A stretch of 64,000 nucleotides of DNA from Planctomycetota bacterium. Its GTDB lineage: Bacteria; Planctomycetota; Planctomycetia; Gemmatales; Gemmataceae. Of this stretch, positions 63,228-64,000 are shown piece by piece. The notes beneath the pieces were generated by a model that worked only from the letters and a program-made list of their open reading frames with translations, made no database searches and was not told where the DNA came from. A program made the position numbers and the translations under genes. Numbering within the stretch: position 1 is the stretch's first letter; each line of letters opens with the position of its first letter. The stretch spans positions 1 through 64,000 of the forward strand of contig JAKOSN010000171.1 of assembly GCA_029777335.1 (NCBI GenBank), in the 5' to 3' direction.

Positions 63228-64000
63228 ATGCAGGGATATGGCCAGACGTTCTTGCTCGTGGTGCTCATTTGCTCCAGCTATGCGGCGTATGTGCACCTGG
63301 TCTGTCGACCCGAACGGGGACGCCTTCTGCACCGCGTGGCGACGCTCTGTGGCGTGATCGCCTTCCTCGGTCTCAGCGCCACCGTCGCCATTCTGGCCAC
63401 CGCCTTGATCACCAGAGACTTCACGTTGGACTACGTGGCGCGTTACTCCAGTCGCCTGTTGCCCTGGCACTATTCGCTCTCGGCACTGTGGGTGGGCCAG
63501 GCGGGTTCGTTGCTCCTCTGGGCGTGGATTTCGTCGGCGTTGATTCTCCTTTTCCGCTTCGTGTCGCCGCAAAGGGGGAGGTTGAACGATACCGCGTTCG
63601 GCGTCCAATTGGCCTGCCTGTGCTTTCTTACAGCAATCATGATCTTTGCGGCAGATCCGCTGAAACCGAGTCTGGCCGCTCCGCGCGAAGGACTTGGCCT
63701 CAGTCCCCTGCTCCAGCACCCGTCCATGCTCATCCACCCGCCGGTGATCTTTTGCGCCTACGCGATGTGGACCATCCCCTTCAGCCTGGCCGTGGCCGCT
63801 CTACTTGAAGGGCAGTTTGAAGGTACCTGGACACAGCTGGCGCGCCCGTGGGCTCTCTTCGCCTGGACAATCCTTCTCGCCGGGCTTCTCCTTGGAGCGC
63901 ACTGGGCGTATCAGGAACTTGGCTGGGGTGGTTACTGGGGATGGGATCCCGTGGAAAACGGTTCGCTCCTTCCCTGGTTGACCGGTACCGCGTTCCTCCA
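63228..64000 (+). CDS. ccmF: Heme lyase subunit CcmF, N-terminal part
   Basis: 257 codons are visible and the frame runs off the right end. The ATG at 63228 has AGAGGAG upstream. Polytopic membrane protein with HYSLSALWVGQAGSLLLWAW, HPSMLIHPPVIFCAYAMWTIPF (heme-ligand His region) and the WWD domain GWGGYWGWDPVEN, followed by GSLLPWL. It ligates heme from CcmE to apocytochrome c. The paired ccmE-ccmF arrangement marks a system I pathway. Confidence 0.93.
   Translation, partial: MQGYGQTFLLVVLICSSYAAYVHLVCRPERGRLLHRVATLCGVIAFLGLSATVAILATALITRDFTLDYVARYSSRLLPWHYSLSALWVGQAGSLLLWAWISSALILLFRFVSPQRGRLNDTAFGVQLACLCFLTAIMIFAADPLKPSLAAPREGLGLSPLLQHPSMLIHPPVIFCAYAMWTIPFSLAVAALLEGQFEGTWTQLARPWALFAWTILLAGLLLGAHWAYQELGWGGYWGWDPVENGSLLPWLTGTAFL

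Overview
This is a GC-rich bacterial window whose protein families point strongly to a planctomycete, probably of the Gemmatales/Isosphaerales type. The evidence is DUF1559-like pilin-fold domains, a TIGR03067-type protein, a DUF1501 Tat protein, a PEP-CTERM sorting tail, serine/threonine kinases fused to sensor or secreted domains, an ECF-type sigma factor beside such a kinase, and a CXXXY-type CcmE. The assignment rests on family content alone; there is no rRNA in the window.

1-15.8 kb (minus strand) is a respiratory complex I operon, nuoA-B-C-D-E-F-[DUF1559-like gene]-G-H-I-J-K-L-N, followed by a phosphotransferase-like gene and the start of a CNNM/DUF21 membrane protein. nuoM is absent. 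nuoJ carries an insertion of roughly 270 residues. A perfect TGTGA-N6-TCACA palindrome lies just upstream of nuoA, behind a good terminator. 16-18.6 kb (minus) is an ABC exporter (ATPase and permease) translationally coupled to a secreted cysteine-free redoxin-fold protein. 18.9-21 kb (plus) holds a sugar-type substrate-binding lipoprotein and a PLP serine/threonine dehydratase. 21.1-23.1 kb (minus) is groES-groEL.

23.4-31.5 kb is a signalling region: an ECF-type sigma factor followed by a kinase with a zinc-binding anti-sigma-like N-terminus and a DUF1559-like C-terminus, a kinase-VWA fusion, a small secreted protein, a NarL-type regulator and, divergently, two receiver-only proteins, one of which lacks the phospho-acceptor Asp.

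31.5-50.6 kb is a type VI secretion locus ordered like the rhizobial imp cluster: tssA-tssB-tssC-tssC2(impD)-tagJ(impE)-tssE-tssF-tssG-clpV, then two almost identical hcp genes flanking a TPR/O-GlcNAc-transferase-like gene, then vgrG. A candidate cargo effector is divergent from vgrG. TssJ, TssK, TssL, TssM and PAAR are not here.

50.7-64 kb is mixed: moeA, a TIGR03067-type lipoprotein candidate, a TipA/MerR regulator behind a textbook 19-bp-spacer MerR promoter, two large secreted planctomycete proteins, an RND-like protein that keeps only the porter domains and one membrane anchor, a DUF1501 protein, a PEP-CTERM remnant, and the start of a cytochrome c maturation cluster (ccmE, ccmF). Strong hairpins separate many units.
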